Shown here piece by piece: positions 1 to 13,649 of a stretch of 64,000 nt of DNA. A program made the position numbers and the translations under genes. The DNA is from Megaleporinus macrocephalus (Eukaryota; Chordata; Actinopteri; Characiformes; Anostomidae): contig CM038722.1 in NCBI GenBank assembly GCA_021613375.1, positions 28,163,441 through 28,227,440 of the forward strand. Direction: 5' to 3'. The first letter of the stretch is position 1. The number at the start of each line of letters is the position of its first letter. The notes beneath the pieces were generated by a model. The model worked only from the letters and a program-made list of their open reading frames with translations, was not told the DNA's origin and did no database searches.

Positions 1-587
1 AAGTTGTGGGAGTGTTTCACACAGAAACACAACAGTGTGGTGCTCTGTCAGCTCTGCACAGTGGAGATGATCACAACAGTACAACTGCTATACACCAGAC
101 CTTGAAGCTCAAACATCCCGTAGAGCTTCATCAACACAGCAGCAGGACAGCACCTGTTTACCTGTTTATCTTATTTTATAGATTATTTTAAGATTATTAA
201 CACGTGTAACATGTTTCTTTCAGTAGTGTCACTTGAAAAGTTTATTTGATAACCGTTTCTTAATCGTCCAGTGTAGAACCTAAGACAGTTCTAGATACCG
301 CGGGTGCTTTAAAACACACATAGCTGCTTCTCAAAATATATAGTCCACAAACTGTCCGGTTACTTGAGTGTAAGGCGTGTAGGCTACGTGTCATTTGTGC
401 CTCTAAAAGTCGAGTCTAAAAAAAAAAAAAACACAATATATATATATATATATATACACAAAATCATCCATTGGTTACAAATCCATAACAAAATATTAAA
501 ATTTCAATTCCTAACACACTCACATTAAAGTAATCTAAAAATTAGTTGTTAAATTAATCGACTAATCTGAAAAAAAAAAATCGTTAC

Positions 588-735
588 ATAGTCAGCATTT
601 CTATTGGTCTAATCATCAAGAAATACAAAGCATGATTAAACAGCAGCTATCTTGTTCAAATGATATAAAAAAAATTTAATCAATGAAAGTGTAAATACAT
701 GTTTTTCTTCGGACAGTGACGATATGCTCTTACTA
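588..735 (+). repeat. Short dispersed repeat X
   Basis: Contains gcatttctattggt and ggacagtgacgata, hallmarks of a short repeat seen about ten times in the window (also 2795-2890, 5618-5680, 33538-33675, 35305-35430, 49926-50100, 53725-53830, 54530-54665, 55480-55625, 55664-55805), in both orientations. Confidence 0.6.
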
Positions 736-793
736 ACCCGAGCTGATTTCGGAATGAGCCTGCGTGCTCAAACCACAATGTGTTTTACAACAG

Positions 794-925
794 AAGAAGA
801 AAAAGCTGAAAACAGACGCTGACATGTGGCCAACTGTGGCACACGCCGCGTCTCCCCTGGTCTTCACCAGATTCTCCGAGTGCCTACAGAGTTTGGCGAA
901 CGGTCCAGCAGGCATGCATTTTTAA
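794..925 (+). other. Exon-like segment A, unidentified
   Basis: An acceptor-like acaacag precedes an open frame with biased codon ends: KKKKLKTDADMWPTVAHAAS, then PLVFTRFSECLQSLANGP, before a stop at 923-925 (or a weak GC donor at about 911). The segment is much richer in CpG than its surroundings. I do not recognise the peptide. It lies inside presumed igf2bp2 intron 2 on the opposite strand. It could be a real exon, a retrocopy fragment, or chance. Confidence 0.25.
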
Positions 926-2248
926 GTACTATTTTGAATTGCTTTACAGATAATTTGGCCCTGTGGTCAGTTTATTTTGGGGGCCAATTTTTATAAGCCT
1001 CTTTGTTTAAGCCTGAAACTCACACTGTGTGGGCCAAATAAACACATGAAGAACACAATGCAGGATCAATTATACTACTCACCAGAAAAACAAATCATTT
1101 AACAATATGAATCAGATAAAGTGCTAAATCAGTGTCCATTTAGAACTCTGTTTAATTATGTGAGGATGTGTTGGTGTAGCCGCAACATGACAGCCTCATC
1201 ATACCTCAAATCGAAACTTATATCTTACTTTTTAGAACACAGAGGCCGTGACCTGGCACACGATTCAGTGTTTAAAGGGAAACACCACAGATTTTTTAGG
1301 ATTTCTGTGTAATTCAATAGTTGATGTAAACAAAGTCATACCGTGTACAGCTGAGGTGAAATGGTTGGAGTGGTGTTGATAGGAACCGAACGGCTGATGA
1401 GAGTCATACCTCAGTGCTACTTATGTAGGGGGGTGGCATTGTTAGTGGGGGGTACATGAATGGTAAGGCAAATTTGTCCCCATTAGTATTGTAACTTGTA
1501 AAAAATAAAAAAGTATTGTAAGGCAAAATAGTCCCTACACAGGAGTCCCTGTAGGTTTGGATAGTAAATAAAGTGGCTATATTTAGGTTGCAGCAATCAA
1601 CCCAACCCCTGTTTTCTAATCACCACCAAAGTAAATAAATCAAAATCATATCTGTACAACAAAACATTTCACATCAAACCCCTCTGAATGACCACGTTTG
1701 CGTCTTAATAATGCAAAAGCTAAAAAAGTATATATTTATATGTATAGTACTGACTGAAAAGTTTAAAAGTGGAGCTTAACAAATATAAAATAATCACATT
1801 TAAATCAGTAATCAGTAAGTTGTAATCTGATATTTTCCCCAAAATGATCAAGCTAACGAAATACAGCTGCAGGTAATAGTCCCTACATTACACCAGTTCT
1901 CAACTTAAAGTGCTGTTCTACTGAGTCCGACTATGGACCCATCAAAACTGGGCGGAGTTGAAAAATAAATATATTTTTATCATATTTTTATAATAAATAA
2001 TGTCACAATTAATACTGCATTCCAAATTTCTTTATCCTGTAAGAGCTGTGAGCTAGTTGTTAATATTTTTCTTGGTCTAGCAACATTTGCTACAAAAGAA
2101 CACCACCGTAGGTGGACCACAGAGAGGTCAGTTGTTGTGTGTGCTTAAGATTCTTGTAAAGTGTCCTGCTTGTTACTGTCATAGTAACAGCGGCACTTCT
2201 ATATAACTGAATCCTCTCTGTGCCCCCCTTCCCTGCCCCCTCTTTTAG

Positions 2249-2344
2249 ATCACTGATTGTCATGTGACTGTGAAGAAGCTGAAGCAGCATTATCTCCATC
2301 CCAGCCTGATCCGCATCATCTGGCTCAAGCGCCTAAAGAGCTGA
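2249..2344 (+). other. Exon-like segment B, possible terminal exon, unidentified
   Basis: A long pyrimidine tract and cttttag at 2242-2248 lead into 31 codons and a stop: ITDCHVTVKKLKQHYLHPSL, then IRIIWLKRLKS. Codon ends are mostly G or C, unlike the AT-rich surroundings. It looks like the last exon of a plus-strand gene whose other exons are not recognised. It does not join segment A in frame directly. Identity unknown. Confidence 0.35.
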
Positions 2345-2479
2345 CCAGTGTGTGCATGTGCGCATACGTATAATATTTAGTTTGAATATATAGTATATAA
2401 GTATATAAGTAAGTTTATAAGTAAAAAAACTGTTTAGTTATTTAATTTCCAGCCAACACGCATTCAAGTTATTAATTTT

Positions 2480-2780
2480 CTTCTGGAGACATAACACTGA
2501 ATCATCTCTGGAAGGAGTTTCCAAAACTGGAGCTCAGAACATGATAAAAAATGCAGGGAAAGACCTGGTAGACCACCAAAACTGTCAGCACTGGGGCTTC
2601 TATTTTTAAGAAGCAGAGAAGCTCCACCCTTGCTTTAGATCTGTCCATCCTTGCACTGTGAGAAGACAACTCTCTTCAGACTGTGGGTCTGAAAGGACGT
2701 GTAGCTGTTTAAGAAGCTCCTAACTGAGAAAAGCAGACGGACCTATCAAACAAAGTGTGACAGCTCAAGCAACTCCAACT
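2480..2780. mobile_element. Tc1-like remnant
   Basis: Shares with the 11.8-12.2 kb element the stretches gacctggtagaccaccaaaac and gtgtagctgtt.aagaagctcct. Heavily decayed, followed by a copy of the short dispersed repeat X and possibly more Tc1 3' sequence to about 3190. Confidence 0.55.
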
Positions 2781-3482
2781 TTGCAGGAGTGGGCAAAAAC
2801 TGCCTTTACCTGTAATGCAGGTCAGTGGAACCAGAATTTTTCCAAGCTATTTTGGAGCATCTCCATTGGTCAACTCGCTATGACAGGATATAAACGGCAC
2901 GTGTTGAGCTCAAATGATGCAATGCTTCTTTTTGGACACCAACGAAAGAAGCTGTTGGTGTTCAGAACAATGGACAACTGACCACCCTAGAGTCTAGACC
3001 TTAGCATCACTAGGTGTGTTTGGAATAACTTGGCAAATGGCAAACTAACTCCTAAGACTAAACCTATATGCTTACGGATTACTTTGAAAACCTAAAAGCA
3101 ATAAAACTGAAGTTCTCCCAACGTCAGCGTTGAATAAGGGAACATTATATTCAGTCATTCTTCAAGTTTTAGAAGAACGGTGGTCTCTGAGCTGCAGACA
3201 GTACAATTTCTGGACGGCGCTAATGGCTGGCACATACTGGACACTCATTTAGCCCAGTTGTCTGAAGAGAGTTGACATTTCAGAATAGCGTAAAACACAC
3301 AGACACACACAGACGCGCACACACACACACACACACACTTGTTAATCTTGATTCTCAGTTTACAACGGCTGCATGAGGAGCACCACCCAGGATTAGTGTC
3401 TCTCTCACTCTCTCTCCCACACACACACCTGTTCACACAACATATCTAAACATACTGATTATCTTACAGCAAAACAGAGCAA

Positions 3483-3528
<46 letters not shown>

Positions 3529-4213
3529 TTACCTCACAGGTTCAGCTGAAACCTCCTCTCTTTCTCTCTGTTCTATTCGTTTTTCTAGAGTACGGCAAAA
3601 CCTGTTGATCCGGCGACCGACATCCCAACAGCGTCCTTTACACACACAGTCCCTGCCGTTCACACACCTATACACGCAGTGCCCGCTATGGGGTTACCAT
3701 AGCAACCACGAGCCATCCCCGAGTCGACGGCGCTGGGGTATAAAGCTGAAGTACGCTACGTGCCGTATAGGAGACACATGCGCGTGGAATATTAATATAT
3801 ATATGTGTGTGTGTGTGTATGTGTGTGTGTGTGAGCCAATGACAACAAACAGATCATTAATTGTATACAGGATGAAAGCACACCACACTACATTAAGTAC
3901 ATGTTAATGATGTTTTTTTGTTTTTTTATATATATATGATCAGCTGCTCTATTCACAGTTTCAAAGTTTTATCATGATCCATAGAAATTACTACTTGGAG
4001 TTACTTCCTTCTGCTGTAAGGTTACCACGAGGCTTTGTGGTGCCAATGAGGATAATTATTTGTGTATATATGTGTGTATGTGTGTTCCTGCAGTGTTATA
4101 TTTATTTTGGTAAAGTGAGGACATATCGCTGGTCCGCACCTTGTTTTCACACCATTTTTTTGGAAAATGTTTTTGAAGAACTTTTGAAAGAAAAAGAAAA
4201 AAATAATAAATAA

Positions 4214-4225
4214 ATATATATATAT

Positions 4226-4311
<86 letters not shown>
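4214..4311. repeat. (TA)n microsatellite
   Basis: About 98 bp of nearly pure TA. Confidence 0.95.
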
Positions 4312-4318
<7 letters not shown>

Positions 4319-4555
4319 TTTTTTTAAAATAACTTTTTGGGTACTGCGGTTAAAGTTAGGGTTAGGTTTATTACTATTTAACTACAGCTAGACAAACATC
4401 AATGGAAACCTATGGATGTTCTCACAAATAAAGTTAGACAAGTGTGTGTGTCTTATATATGGCTGGTACTTGCACATACAGCTGGTTTACTACATTTACA
4501 TGTACGGCATTACGGCATTTTAGCAGTGCTTAGTGTTCAGTCAGAGTAGTGTATC

Positions 4556-4826
4556 TCTATCTAGTACAAACAGGTCCAAAAACTACTCGAGGTCAAACAT
4601 TGCCATAAACAAATGCCAGTGCTGATACCTAGAAAGAAGCCAACAAAATATAAGATTAGACACAGAGCAACACCTAGCAAGACTGGAATACCTACAGAGA
4701 AGAGAATAAATACAAGACTACATACAGTATAAGTGCAATACCTAGCCACTGTTCCTAGAAGATCAAGTGCAGTTATGGTTTATACCAATGCTTCAGTAGA
4801 TTAGCGCTTATAAGTGCTTTACAAAG
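4556..4826 (+). repeat. Dispersed repeat Z, copy 1
   Basis: About 270 bp nearly identical to 53046-53321 (shared gccataaacaaatgccagt and acctagcaagactggaatac). A minus-strand ORF is a shadow present in both copies. Confidence 0.8.
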
Positions 4827-5463
4827 AGTGCTTCAGTCACTTCAGGTTTACTGGGCACAGCTACCTTGTTTTTACACTTACTGTACATTCTACCTGCTTA
4901 CCATACAGGTGCACGTTGCAGTTCTGCTTTTACTAACTGTAGAGTTTCTCTATTTAATTTCTTCTCCCTCATTTACTCCAATCACCAGAGAGCAGACGTC
5001 CAGAGAATACATGATTTGTTTGGATTTATTCTAAAACACACACTTACTGTCCAGATAGACGTGTATTCATCTAAAAGTTATTTGCTTAGGTGTCTACACA
5101 TTTTGCACACTACCTTTACACACTACTATGATTTTAATTATATATTACACTATATTTAGAAACAGCATAACATATCATCACCTTGTATCTCCTAGTGTGA
5201 AGGAAAAAAATTGTGGCTGTCTGAACAAAATCTTATACCACCAAACTGTTCTGTGGGGGGCTACTGATAAATAAGTGTAAATGCAGATTAAGAAATGATG
5301 CAGAAAAACACTATAAACTGTAGCTGTGTACGTGCAAAGGGCACCTGTGTGATAAGAGGACATAATGTACAGTGAGTGCAGAAAAAATGTGTGAAAACTG
5401 GGTGTGTGTTTGTGTGCACACCCCTGCTGTAAAAAAGAGTCAAAGAAAAAAAAAAAGTAACAC

Positions 5464-5468
<5 letters not shown>

Positions 5469-5513
<45 letters not shown>
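5469..5513. repeat. (CA)n microsatellite
   Basis: Pure CA. Similar CA/TG tracts lie at 3301-3340, 3486-3526, 3803-3832, 10604-10631, 10779-10806 and 12890-12915. Confidence 0.93.
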
Positions 5514-5514
<1 letters not shown>

Positions 5515-6479
5515 TGCATGCCATCACTGGCAGAATAAAACCTCATATTTTTTTAAATGGTAAATTTACAGAAGAAATCTTCTTAATCATCTAATCCTGA
5601 CCCCCTGCTGAACCTCTTCTATTTTCTATTGGAGCATTCATCTTAAAATTTTTCAACAATAAAAAGAGCAGCTGTTCTTGTTGTTAAAAAATAACTGATG
5701 CGTACTTTGATTAGTGTAGCTTAATTCCACACACAACAAAAAAACCTATACTATATACATTTAAACAAACATACTATATATACATATATAAGCAATATAT
5801 AAATATAGCCTTGATGACAAATATTTCATGACAAATGGGCAAATAAAAATAGTCTAAAATTACTTAAAAGTTTGCTGTAAATTCCAGGTGTTAAACCATA
5901 AATACCAGTTCGTTATGATTTCTTATGACATGTGTATGTGTAAATGAAAATACATATCACCGAATGGCAGTGTGTGTGGGTTTTAAAACACTGACAGGTG
6001 GGCCAACATTAATGTGGTGTGAAATTGTGTGGTTGTGCATTGCGGAAGTGTAATGGACATGTGGAGTTTATATACGGAACACACAAGTGTGCATACTGAT
6101 AGAGGACTAAATATAGAGCGGATTCCTGAATGATAAATAGCTTTACTACTTTTATAAAAGTCATATATACTCTTCTTAATAAACATTACAGCTTTATCAA
6201 TTAATTACTTGACATTGGTTTTCTCTTTCTTGCAATTATTTGATAGTTTTCTTATTTAGTATTGATATTATTTGGCATGAACTGGTGAAATGAAGCCATA
6301 CTTGTGGTTCTAGGTCATGAAAGAAACATGCTAACTAACTCATAATAACAAGACTATTGATATTAAACCCCAAATAGTTTTTTATTTGTGGTATTAAAGG
6401 TACTGAAGTTTGATAGTTAGTCTTATCTAATCACAGCCTGAACATTCAACTGTGAGAAGCATGGTTTCGTATGGCACGC

Positions 6480-6580
6480 ACACACACACAGAGTGAGAGA
6501 GCGAAGAAAAATAAAAGATTGGGAGAGAGAGAGAGAGAAAGAAAAACGAAAGAGTGAGAGAGAAAGAGAGAGAGAGACTG
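6480..6580. repeat. (GA)n-rich microsatellite
   Basis: Imperfect gagaga/gaaaga tract after a short CA run. Confidence 0.9.
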
Positions 6581-7069
6581 GCCACCTGTTTAAAGAAACA
6601 GAGACAGGGTATATGCAAGCATGTGTTAACACCCCCTCTACTGGTGCCACACAGATTTCCTTGCACACACGTGCATGCACAACTGGAGAAACCTACTGAA
6701 ACACATAAATATCTCACTCACACTCACTCGTACACACACAACAGAGTGCAACTTCAACAGGCATATTTAAATTCTTAGAAACAGAAACACTTCTAATTTG
6801 AATGAACAAAAATAGCTGTCTCATTATTTATCTTAAACCATCACCCACCCATTCACCCACCTACACGCGCACACACACATAACTTTAACTTCATGTTTAC
6901 AATAACCCCTTTAAAACTGGCCTCTTTAAAACGAAAGCATGTGAATCAAATGAACACAAATAGCTATATTACTATTTAACCCCCCCCCACACACCCCTCT
7001 CAGATTTACTTTCAGTTTCAGAGCACACCACACAGAAAACAACATTCATTGTTGAGAGTCTAATCGATA

Positions 7070-7570
7070 ATACTTACAATATTCTAGTTTACTATACTAA
7101 TTTACAATATTCTAGTTTACTATACTAATTTACAATATTCTAGTTTACTGTACTAATTTACAATATTCTAGTTTATTATACTAATTTACAATATTCTAGT
7201 TTACTGTACTAATTTACAATATTCTAGTTTACTATACTAATTTACAATATTCTAGTTTACTGTACTAATTTACAATATTCTAGTTTATTATACTAATTTA
7301 CAATATTCTAGTTTACTGTACTAATTTACAATATTCTAGTTTATTATACTAATTTACAATATTCTAGTTTACTGTACTAATTTACAATATTCTAGTTTAC
7401 TATACTAATTTACAATATTCTAGTTTATTATACTAATTTACAATATTCTAGTTTACTGTACTAATTTACAATATTCTAATTTACTATACTAATTTACAAT
7501 ATTCTAGTTTACTGTACTAATTTACAATATTCTAATTTACTATACTAATTTACAATATTCTAGTTTGCTA
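7070..7570. repeat. 28-bp minisatellite, homogeneous core
   Basis: About 17 near-perfect copies of a 28-bp unit (atattctagtttactatac + taatttaca). Variants of one pentamer (ctata, ctgta, ttata) alternate, so the array also has a 56-bp period. No coding capacity. Confidence 0.95.
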
Positions 7571-8850
7571 CACTTTTTCACAATATCCCAATATCACTCA
7601 TTTACACTATTTTAGTTAACTACACTAATTTACGCTATTCTAGTTTACTACACCAATTTTTACTATTCCAGTTTGCTACACTAATTTTCACTATCCTAGT
7701 TTACTACACTAATTTTCAATATTTTAGTTTACTACATTGATTTTCAATATCCTAGTTTACTACACCCACTTACACTATTCTAGTTTACTACACTAATTCA
7801 CAATATCCTAGTTTATTACACTCATTTACAATATTCTAGTTTACTACACTAATTTTCAATATTTTAGTTTACTATACTAAATTTCAATATCCTAATTTTC
7901 TAATTTCTTAATTTTCTAAATTCCTAATTTTCTACACTCATTTTCTCTATTCTAGCTTTCTACACACATTTTCAATATTCTAATTTACAACACAAATTTT
8001 CAATATTCTAGTTTACTACATTAATTTTCAATATTCTAATTTACTACGCTCATATACAATATCTTGGTTTTCTACACTAATTTTCAATATTCTAGTTTAC
8101 TACACCCATTTACAATATTCTTGTTTACTACATTCACAATAGTCTAGTTTACTACACTCATTTACAATATTCTAGTTTACTACACTCATTTACAATATTC
8201 TAGTTTACTACACTCATTTACAATATTCTAGTTTTCTACACTCATTCACAATATTCTAGTTTACTATACTAATTTACAATAGTCTAGCTTACTACACACA
8301 TTTAAAATACTCTAGTTTACTACACTAATTTACAATAGTGTAGTTCACTACACTCATTCACAATATTCTACTTTACTAAAATAATTTACAATAGACTAGC
8401 TTACTACACCCATTCACAGTCTCCTAGTTTACTGCACTCATTCACAATATTCTAGTTTACTACATTGTACAATATTTTTGTTTACTACACCATTTATAAT
8501 ATTCTAGTTTACTACACTCGTTTTTAATATTCTGGTTTACTACACTCATTCATAATCTCCTAGTTCTCTACAGTCATTCACAATATTCTAGGTTACTAAA
8601 ATAATTTACAATAGTAAAGCTTACTACATTCATTTACAATAATCTAGTTTACTGCCCAGATTTACAATAGTCTAGTTTACTACACTAGATTACTACACTC
8701 ATTCACAATAGTCTAGTTTACTACACTAGATTACTACACTCATTCACAATAGTCTAGTTTACTACACTAGATTACTACACTCATTCACAATAGTCTAGTT
8801 TACTACACTAGATTACTATACTCATTCACCATATTCTCATTCACAGGCCA
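7571..8850. repeat. 28-bp minisatellite, divergent part, with 41-bp sub-array
   Basis: Decayed copies of the same unit (ctagtttactacactcatt). At 8660-8830 a 41-bp unit, made of the 28-mer plus 13 bp (actagattactac), is repeated about four times. Confidence 0.88.
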
Positions 8851-9599
8851 TTCTATGGAACAAAGTTTTAAAGATTGTAGTCGTGTAAGATTGCCTACAT
8901 AACACAAGGAGCTTAACTGGCAAGAAAGCTCTAATACCAATTCCAATAATCTGAAAAACTAACTGGTCAACCCCTAGTTCTCAGTTGCTGGAGCCTCTCG
9001 CACTTCTCCATCTACACTTTACTAGAAAGTTCTATCCCACCCATGGTGTTCAACAGTTTTTCTCCATTCACATTGTTCTAGAAAGGTCCACAGATGGGAG
9101 TGTTAATGCTCACATTTTTACACTCAACATGGAAAAATAAAAGCTTTGCTGAACATGTACATGATTCTGTCTTAATGTAGGCATTTGTGTGAGGGCGTAT
9201 GCAGAACACTGCAGTGTATTGTTTCATATCAGCCAATACAGTCTGCTAGATAGTGCATGCAAATAGAGTGCTTGATAAAAGACTGAAAAGACAATTCAAT
9301 TGTTAATCTTGGTAATTATAAAAGTGCCGGCTATCTCTTAAACAGGTAGAAAATTAGCTAACATCAGACCCGGCATCATAGGGTTTGTTGGTTTTTGATA
9401 TTTCTTTTTCCAAAGAGCACATCCTTCTAAAGTGACAGCTTCTTTATAAAACACTGCAATGAAATGTTTGGCCACTGTATGTTCATGATTACACAGTAGA
9501 AATAAACCACACAAATCTGTGAATATTCGACCTGTGAAGATCACAGTTTAAAATCTGGACCAACTTGGACCATAACAACTGTGTGTGTTGATATTTTTA

Positions 9600-9908
9600 C
9601 ATGTACTACAGTCTAGTGTCCTATACTTACGTATACAACACTCATTTATAACTGTTTAGATTACTACACTCATTCACAATAGCCTAGTTCAAAATATAGA
9701 TATACTATGGTCTAGTTTAAGCACTCATTCATAATAGTCTAGATTAAAATACCCTTCTACAATAGTTTAGTTTACAATACTTTGTTTCCACAACTAGTTC
9801 ACTAAACTGAATTATAATAGATTAGTTTACCATAATCATCTATAACAGTTATCTTACTATACTCTTTCTAGTTTACTACACTCATTCACAGCAGTCAAGT
9901 GTACTATA

Positions 9909-9989
<81 letters not shown>

Positions 9990-10490
9990 ATCTATTTTAC
10001 TACACATATTTAAAGTTTACTACACTCATATATAATAGTCTAGATTACTATGTTCATTTATAATACTTTAGTTTAAGATACTTATTTACAATACTTACAC
10101 TCGCTGTGTTTCTACGGTCTAGTTTACAATATTCATTAATAACAGTCTAGATTTCTACACTTATTTACAGCAGTCTAGTTTACTATACTCATATATAATA
10201 AACTATTTTACTACACATATTTAAAGTTTACTACACTAATATATAATAGTCTACATTACTATGTTCATTTATAATAGTTTAGTTTAAGACACTTATTTAC
10301 AATACTTACACTCACTTAAATGACAATACTGTGTCACTACGGTCTAGTTTACAATATTTATTTACAACAGTCTGGATTACAAAATTCTTTCACATTAATT
10401 TAGCTTATAATACCTTATTTCTATTGTCTAGTTTACTATATTCATTTATAACAGTCTAGATTTCTACACTCATTTACAATAGTCTGACTA
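9600..10490. repeat. Degenerate outlier of the 28-bp minisatellite
   Basis: Loose copies of tctagtttactacactcatt persist. The segment around 9900-10070 is repeated at 10185-10280, the first copy having acquired a (TA)n expansion (9911-9986). Confidence 0.75.
9911..9986. repeat. (TA)n microsatellite
   Basis: Pure TA expansion within the minisatellite outlier. Confidence 0.93.
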
Positions 10491-10601
10491 GAATACAGTT
10501 ACACTAAACAGTAATCACTGTAAACACACAACTAGAACTAACAACAGGGTCTGTTGCCTTAGTACAGAGCACATCTAATAATTTAGCCTATAATGCGAGA
10601 G

Positions 10602-10632
<31 letters not shown>

Positions 10633-10766
10633 CAAACACACATCTGCTGTTCTCATCGGCAGTGCTACATGCACCATGTGCTCAGTGACAGGATTTCAGG
10701 GAGTCAGGTGACACAAGATGACGAAAACTGGAGTCTCATTCACACCATGAGTCCGATGTCTCTCTT

Positions 10767-10811
<45 letters not shown>

Positions 10812-11762
10812 ACGTGTATCTCTCCTGACTGTATTTTTTCTCTGTTTGTAGCTGACACACGTGTAGACAGTACAAAACACACAGACACACACACACACTG
10901 GCATGCATTTAAACTAATTACGGGCAGCATAACAAAAGCATGTTGTAATGTTATTATTAATATTAATTATTACTCACTCCCAGCTCACTGACACACGCAG
11001 ATAAATTCTGCACAGATTCTAAATGTCCAATGCTTACAACATCAGTGTTTATAAGCAGAAGAGGAGGTGTTTTATGATAGGGATTTAATAAAAAGCTGTT
11101 ATTGTGTGCGCAGTATTGTTTTTGCGTAAAGAACAAAAAACATCCTTTGCATTCCTGCAATGTTTGTCATTGTTTAGGAATCAAAACAAATAGAAAGTGT
11201 GCAAATCTGTATATACAGTATGCAAACTTATTGTTTAGTTTACTACCTAATTTAAAAGCAACAATGTCATATACAAATCTCAAACCTTTTATTTAACAGA
11301 ATCTAACAACACCAGCTGTCTTTTACACTGTGTGAGCATTTCATAAGAAACAGAGCAATAAAACTGAACCATAAATACTTGAAATAAAGTCTCATATCTA
11401 ATAAAATACTTGCAATAAATGCTTTGACGTGCATTTACACATTTTTTTTACATTTTAAAGCTGGCATTTCAGACATTTGAGGTCCTGGTACCGCAGTAAC
11501 TATATGTAGCTTGTTATAAAATTGTATATATCGAGTAAAATAAATATTACAGTGGAATCTATACTATATATGGTATGGTGTGCCGTTCTAGGGGTTGGCC
11601 TAAGGGTTAGCCTTTCGATCGCGGTCAGTCATGATTTAATAAAGGCTTTTCTGTGTTGTGGAATATTCTTGTACGTTTTGAGCCATATACATAAAGATAC
11701 CCAGTCTAGTTGTGCTCTTCAGTCTGAAATCATTTGAGTGTAGTGTGTGACAGGAGCCATGT

Positions 11763-12503
11763 AGAGCACTGTACTAAAGTCAAAAATCATTCTTCACTAT
11801 TTCATATACAGTGAGAACAGTCATTTAAGCATTCAGGAGATGTTTCTAAGGAGGTTCCATGTGAGATAATCCACCTGCATAATGAAGAAGAACTTCCAAA
11901 TCTGGAGTTTAAAGAAATGATTTAAAGCTACAGTTAAAACTGAGCATACAAGACCTGGTGGACCACCAAAACTGTGCTCTTTCAGATGAACAGCGCTTTC
12001 AACTTTAAGAGGGAGTAGACAATCAAGCTCCACTCTTGCTTCACATCTGAAAACATCCGCAGGTGTTTCTGTGCATCCTTCCACTGTGAGGAGACACCTC
12101 AGTGCTATGGGTCTGAAAAGATGTGTAGCTGTTCAAGAAGCTCCTCAGCGAGAAATAGAAGAGAGACATCAAATAAATAAGCTGCTGCTGCTGTTCTCAG
12201 AACAACCAACTGACCGCCTCAGAGTGCAGACCTCAACATCACTGAATGTGTTTGGGATTATTTGGATGGTGAGAAGCAGAAAGTGTGTGTGTGTGTTTTT
12301 TTGAAGACCTGCGAGTCTCTTGAAAAGAATGGAAGCTAAATAAAAGAGTGGAAACACTAAACACTGATAGCTTTAATATTATATTCAGCAACTTTCGGTT
12401 AAATATATGTTTATCGCTGATAAACGAAGAACGTAATGACTGTTTATACTGGAACTTCAATAAACAAAGTTTTGTTTTCTGACCTTTGCACAGTACTGTA
12501 CCT
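11763..12503. mobile_element. Internally deleted Tc1-like element
   Basis: Ends resemble terminal repeats (actgtactaaagtc at the left; gacctttgcacagtactgta at the right). Inside, a plus-strand frame HPSTVRRHLSAMGLKRC is the Tc1 helix-turn-helix; it then jumps to a degraded C-terminal region ending near 12290. The catalytic core is missing, so it is non-autonomous. Confidence 0.75.
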
Positions 12504-13649
12504 TACAGCATCAGTCTCATGCGCTCATACGGGGGAAGCTCAAGTGTTTGAACCTGATACCAAGACATGCACGTTTATACATGTTCTCCAGGCATGAGCA
12601 AGGTGTGTTGTTGTCTTAAGGAAACCTCAAAAGTCAATTTTTCGATTCTGTCATTTTTATGCAGCTTCTGTATATATGCAATACGAAGCCTGAGTCCACA
12701 CCTGCCTCTGATCTCAACCTAAACAACCAACAAAAAACCACTGTGCAGTTTTGGTTTTACAAAATGAAAGCATCTATAAAAAGCTATTTACAAAGCCTGG
12801 AACGATTTTCTTGGTTCTGCAGTTCAGCCCAGTGTTTCCCTGGATTTCACACAAAATTAGGACATGTCCTCAAAGTGTACCAAAACAAACACACACACAC
12901 ACACACACACACACAAGCACTTACACACACACACAGCCAAAAGAGCAAGCGATAGGCTCTAGGTGCACCACACACCACGTGCGGATCTGGCAACCTGCTG
13001 CTGGAGTAAACGGCACACATTCAGACGGAGTAGAGTCGCCTGGACTGAATCCACTGAACACAGCAGCGGCACCAAATGCCCCCAAATGAAAACAGCTTCT
13101 CTCTCTCTCTATCTATCGATCTTACCGTTACATTAACCCTTCAGACGGGACGGGACCGGTGCCGATTTTAATAATTGTAATTGTTAGACAACTTGCTGTG
13201 AGAGGGCTGATGGCGTTCTACTATGCTCTACTATGTTCTGCTATGGCACGTTCTCACCCAATCCTTCAGAACAAGGGCACTAATATTTACAGAGGACGAA
13301 TTTCAGATTTATTTAAAGTGTAGTTGATATTTTTTGTGCAAAAGAAATGCATGAGGTTTAATAAAATGGTCTGTACACACAGTACAAAACCTGTAAATGT
13401 CTACAACCTATCCTATATAATCGTTTTTGATCTATTATTATTATTATAATAATCTAATACCAGCCAAAGCATTTTGCCTGTACTGAACCGAATTTAAGGT
13501 GCATTAATACTACAGTAATCCTAAAAATTATGATTATTTTGATCACTGACATCATCCCACCCCTTTACCTCACACTGGCCAGCAAGTCCACGCTTCAGCT
13601 CCTCTCTTTTGTAACTAATTCTTTATTAGCAACCTAATTAAAATGTTGG

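Noticed and set aside
7070..8850. CRISPR-like array
   Set aside because: Units are contiguous with no unique spacers, in a vertebrate genome; it is a minisatellite.
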